Both the position numbers and the translations under genes were made by a program. The notes under the pieces were generated by a model that searched no databases, had not been told where the DNA came from, and saw only the letters and a program-made list of their open reading frames with translations. Shown here piece by piece: positions 42,081-43,110 of a stretch of DNA of 43,110 bases; positions within the stretch are counted from its first letter, which is position 1, and every line of letters begins with the position of its first letter. Source of the DNA: Hydrogenophaga sp. 2FB (GTDB lineage: Bacteria; Pseudomonadota; Gammaproteobacteria; Burkholderiales; Burkholderiaceae_C); the NCBI RefSeq assembly GCF_005503365.1, contig NZ_SCML01000053.1, positions 1 through 43,110 of the forward strand, read 5' to 3'.

Positions 42081-42524
42081 TTGCCCAAATCGGCAAGTAG
42101 GCCTGCCTTCGTTGTGACAACTTTTGGCGCCAGGTGGATCGCGACCGCGTGCGAATGACGCATCGAATCCCCTCTCAAGAGCCCATTTTTGGCGGGCGCT
42201 TTAAACGACCTATGCGGCGTTTCGAGCACGAGCACATAGGGTGGCAACAAAACCCCGCAAAAAGCGGTTTACGGGCGTTCTACGATTTCCGGCCACATTA
42301 GGAAGAGCAGCCTGGTCCAAAGTGATTCTGGGGAGTCTCCGCGTCCGATTTTCACCTTCTGATTTTCGGCCCAAAAAAGCACCCTAAACAGGCGATTTCC
42401 GCCGCGCTTCACAGCGGATTTTTCACCTCCCACTGGCCGATTCAGCGCCAATTTTTCAGCACGACATCCGATCCAAGGACTGACATGACCTAGACCCGCA
42501 CATTCCCGCACCGCACCCATCAGG

Positions 42525-42570
42525 CCCCGCTTTGTTGTCCACACCGGACGCAGGCGGGGTTTTCTTTTTT
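42525..42570 (+). terminator. Hairpin with T-run before the small gene pair
   Basis: CCCCGC (42525-42530) pairs with GCGGGG (42554-42559), with an inner GTCC-ACACC-GGAC stem, followed by TTTTCTTTTTT. It ends 27 bases before the next start codon, so it could terminate upstream transcripts or act as an attenuator for the small genes. Confidence 0.65.
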
Positions 42571-42596
42571 CTGCATCTCACTCAAAGGTGAAAACC

Positions 42597-42902
42597 ATGT
42601 TCCAAAAAACCAAATCCTCCAACCACGCCGAAGACAACTTGTACAAAGAGCTGTGGCAGCACGCGAGTCGTCAAGTCATTGATCTCGATCACAAGGCATC
42701 AGATGCACTTGAAATTATGCTGAGGATGTACCTGCACCCGGACGCCTTCGCACTGCTCAAGCGATTCCATTGCGAATTTGATCAGCAATGTGGCTGCATC
42801 GGGCTCACCTTCCAGGATGCTCTCAATGAGCTGGGCGGGTCCGCCGGAATCGCCGGCCTCCAACGTACCTTGCGCCGCGCCAAAAAAGAAGAGGCCGCAT
42901 GA
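42597..42902 (+). CDS. Small protein of unknown function
   Basis: A 101-residue acidic-to-neutral, mainly helical protein without signal or membrane segment (YKELWQHASRQVIDLDHKAS near the N-terminus; TFQDALNELGGSAGIAGLQR near the C-terminus). The start ATG 42597 follows CAAAGGTG. Its last four bases overlap the next gene (ATGA), so the two are translationally coupled. Not recognised; small coupled pairs like this are common in plasmids and integrative elements. Confidence 0.6.
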   Translation: MFQKTKSSNHAEDNLYKELWQHASRQVIDLDHKASDALEIMLRMYLHPDAFALLKRFHCEFDQQCGCIGLTFQDALNELGGSAGIAGLQRTLRRAKKEEAA

Positions 42903-43090
42903 GCAACCTCGCAAGCCCCGCGTATGCCGCCCCGCCAGTGATCCGCAGCTACGCCTTGAGCGTGAATGCCTTCGACCACCTCAAGGCGATGCAGCGGGAA
43001 TACGAGCGCCGGGAAGGTGTCCGCATGACCAACAGCGCAGCCCTGGAGCGAATCCTGAAAGACCACGAGCGGGCCACGTTCGGGCACTGA
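42899..43090 (+). CDS. Small ribbon-helix-helix-like protein
   Basis: A 63-residue protein. RSYALSVNAFDHLKAMQREY, followed by a polar turn and MTNSAALERILKDHERA, fits a short beta strand and two helices, the ribbon-helix-helix layout of small DNA-binding proteins such as MobC or CopG-like regulators. It overlaps the upstream gene by four bases. Located at the window's right edge, close to the non-coding repeat region, it could bind there. The assignment is by pattern only. Confidence 0.55.
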   Translation: MSNLASPAYAAPPVIRSYALSVNAFDHLKAMQREYERREGVRMTNSAALERILKDHERATFGH

Positions 43091-43110
43091 AGGTTCCCAC
43101 CCCCACCCCT

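Larger units (their letters stand above)
41993..42596. other. Non-coding region after the recombinase, repeat-rich
   Basis: About 600 bases without a convincing gene. It contains the nested inverted repeat at 42022-42080, a short CCGC-AAAAA-GCGG hairpin at about 42255-42267, several GATTTTC or ATTTTTC tracts between 42330 and 42460, and a hairpin plus T-run at 42525-42570. This is more structure than an ordinary spacer has; an origin, transfer site or recombination locus is conceivable. Confidence 0.5.
33832..43110. mobile_element. Genomic island, left boundary near 33.83 kb, right end outside the window
   Basis: The DNA becomes clearly less GC-rich than the host part, all genes are on the plus strand, most have no recognised housekeeping role, and it includes an H-NS-family gene, a serine recombinase and a pair of small overlapping genes. 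A tRNA-end-like sequence marks the left edge. The region from about 41.3 kb on (recombinase and after) is GC-rich again, so the island may be a mosaic of separate acquisitions. No tyrosine integrase or conjugation gene is seen in the window. Confidence 0.75.

Noticed and set aside
42053..42250. 65-residue minus-strand frame in the non-coding region
   Set aside because: It overlaps the nested inverted repeat and has no recognisable features.
42269..42544. 91-residue minus-strand frame
   Set aside because: No family resemblance or convincing start signal, and it crosses the hairpin at 42525.

Overview
The window looks like chromosome of a high-G+C betaproteobacterium of the Comamonadaceae, most like Hydrogenophaga or a close relative. 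This rests on gene content (Bug/TctC-type binding protein, Omp32-like porin, Burkholderiales-type SlyX and H-NS proteins, a soxCDYZAXB sulfur-oxidation set) and on codon usage; no rRNA or other taxonomic marker is present. Bases 1 to about 33.8 kb are ordinary host chromosome. From about 33.83 kb to the right edge lies an accessory island with visibly lower G+C, poorly conserved genes all on the plus strand, an H-NS-family gene, and a serine recombinase near its right part. The island continues beyond the window.

Host region. 0.1-2.4 kb: an ECF41-type sigma factor with its usual AhpD/CMD-like and NAD(P)-binding partner genes; both the sigma gene and its target operon carry the same TGTCACA-N16-CGTC promoter. 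2.4-7.9 kb: bestrophin-like channel, enoyl-CoA hydratase, SlyX, an unknown protein, a glycine-zipper lipoprotein and a large-subunit KatE-type catalase. 7.9-13.4 kb: thiamine salvage and synthesis (thiE, thiG, thiS and thiO on the minus strand, thiD divergent, cytX transporter behind a TPP riboswitch). 13.5-15.1 kb: a flavocytochrome c sulfide dehydrogenase pair. 15.3-19.4 kb: an MFS exporter, then divergent hmp and norR with three NorR-type enhancer sites and a sigma-54-like promoter between them. 19.5-26.7 kb: the sox cluster soxC-soxD / cytochrome c-soxY-soxZ-soxA-soxX / soxB, which hairpins and similar upstream motifs divide into three likely transcription units. 27-33.8 kb: porin, a DadA-like FAD oxidoreductase, a LysR regulator, an amidohydrolase, a dihydroxyphthalate-decarboxylase/NMT1-like protein, a Bug-type binding protein and a small membrane protein ending in a bidirectional terminator.

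How the genes fit together: thiosulfate and sulfide oxidation (Sox plus FccAB, with electrons passing to c-type cytochromes) suggests facultative chemolithotrophy; hmp/norR supplies nitric-oxide detoxification; katE and the ECF41 unit point to oxidative or envelope stress responses.

Island region (33.8-43.1 kb). It begins next to a tRNA 3'-end-like fragment, then carries a lipoprotein, an H-NS-family protein, an operon of a DUF3800-like protein, an HNH/zinc-ribbon protein and a small membrane coiled-coil protein, a secreted unknown, a 19-residue tandem-repeat secreted protein, an operon-like run of a WYL-like protein, a trypsin-like protease and a membrane coiled-coil protein, a serine recombinase flanked on both sides by nested inverted repeats, and a pair of small overlapping genes. 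The two uncharacterised operons are the best candidates for undescribed (possibly defence) systems; those functional ideas are inference only.
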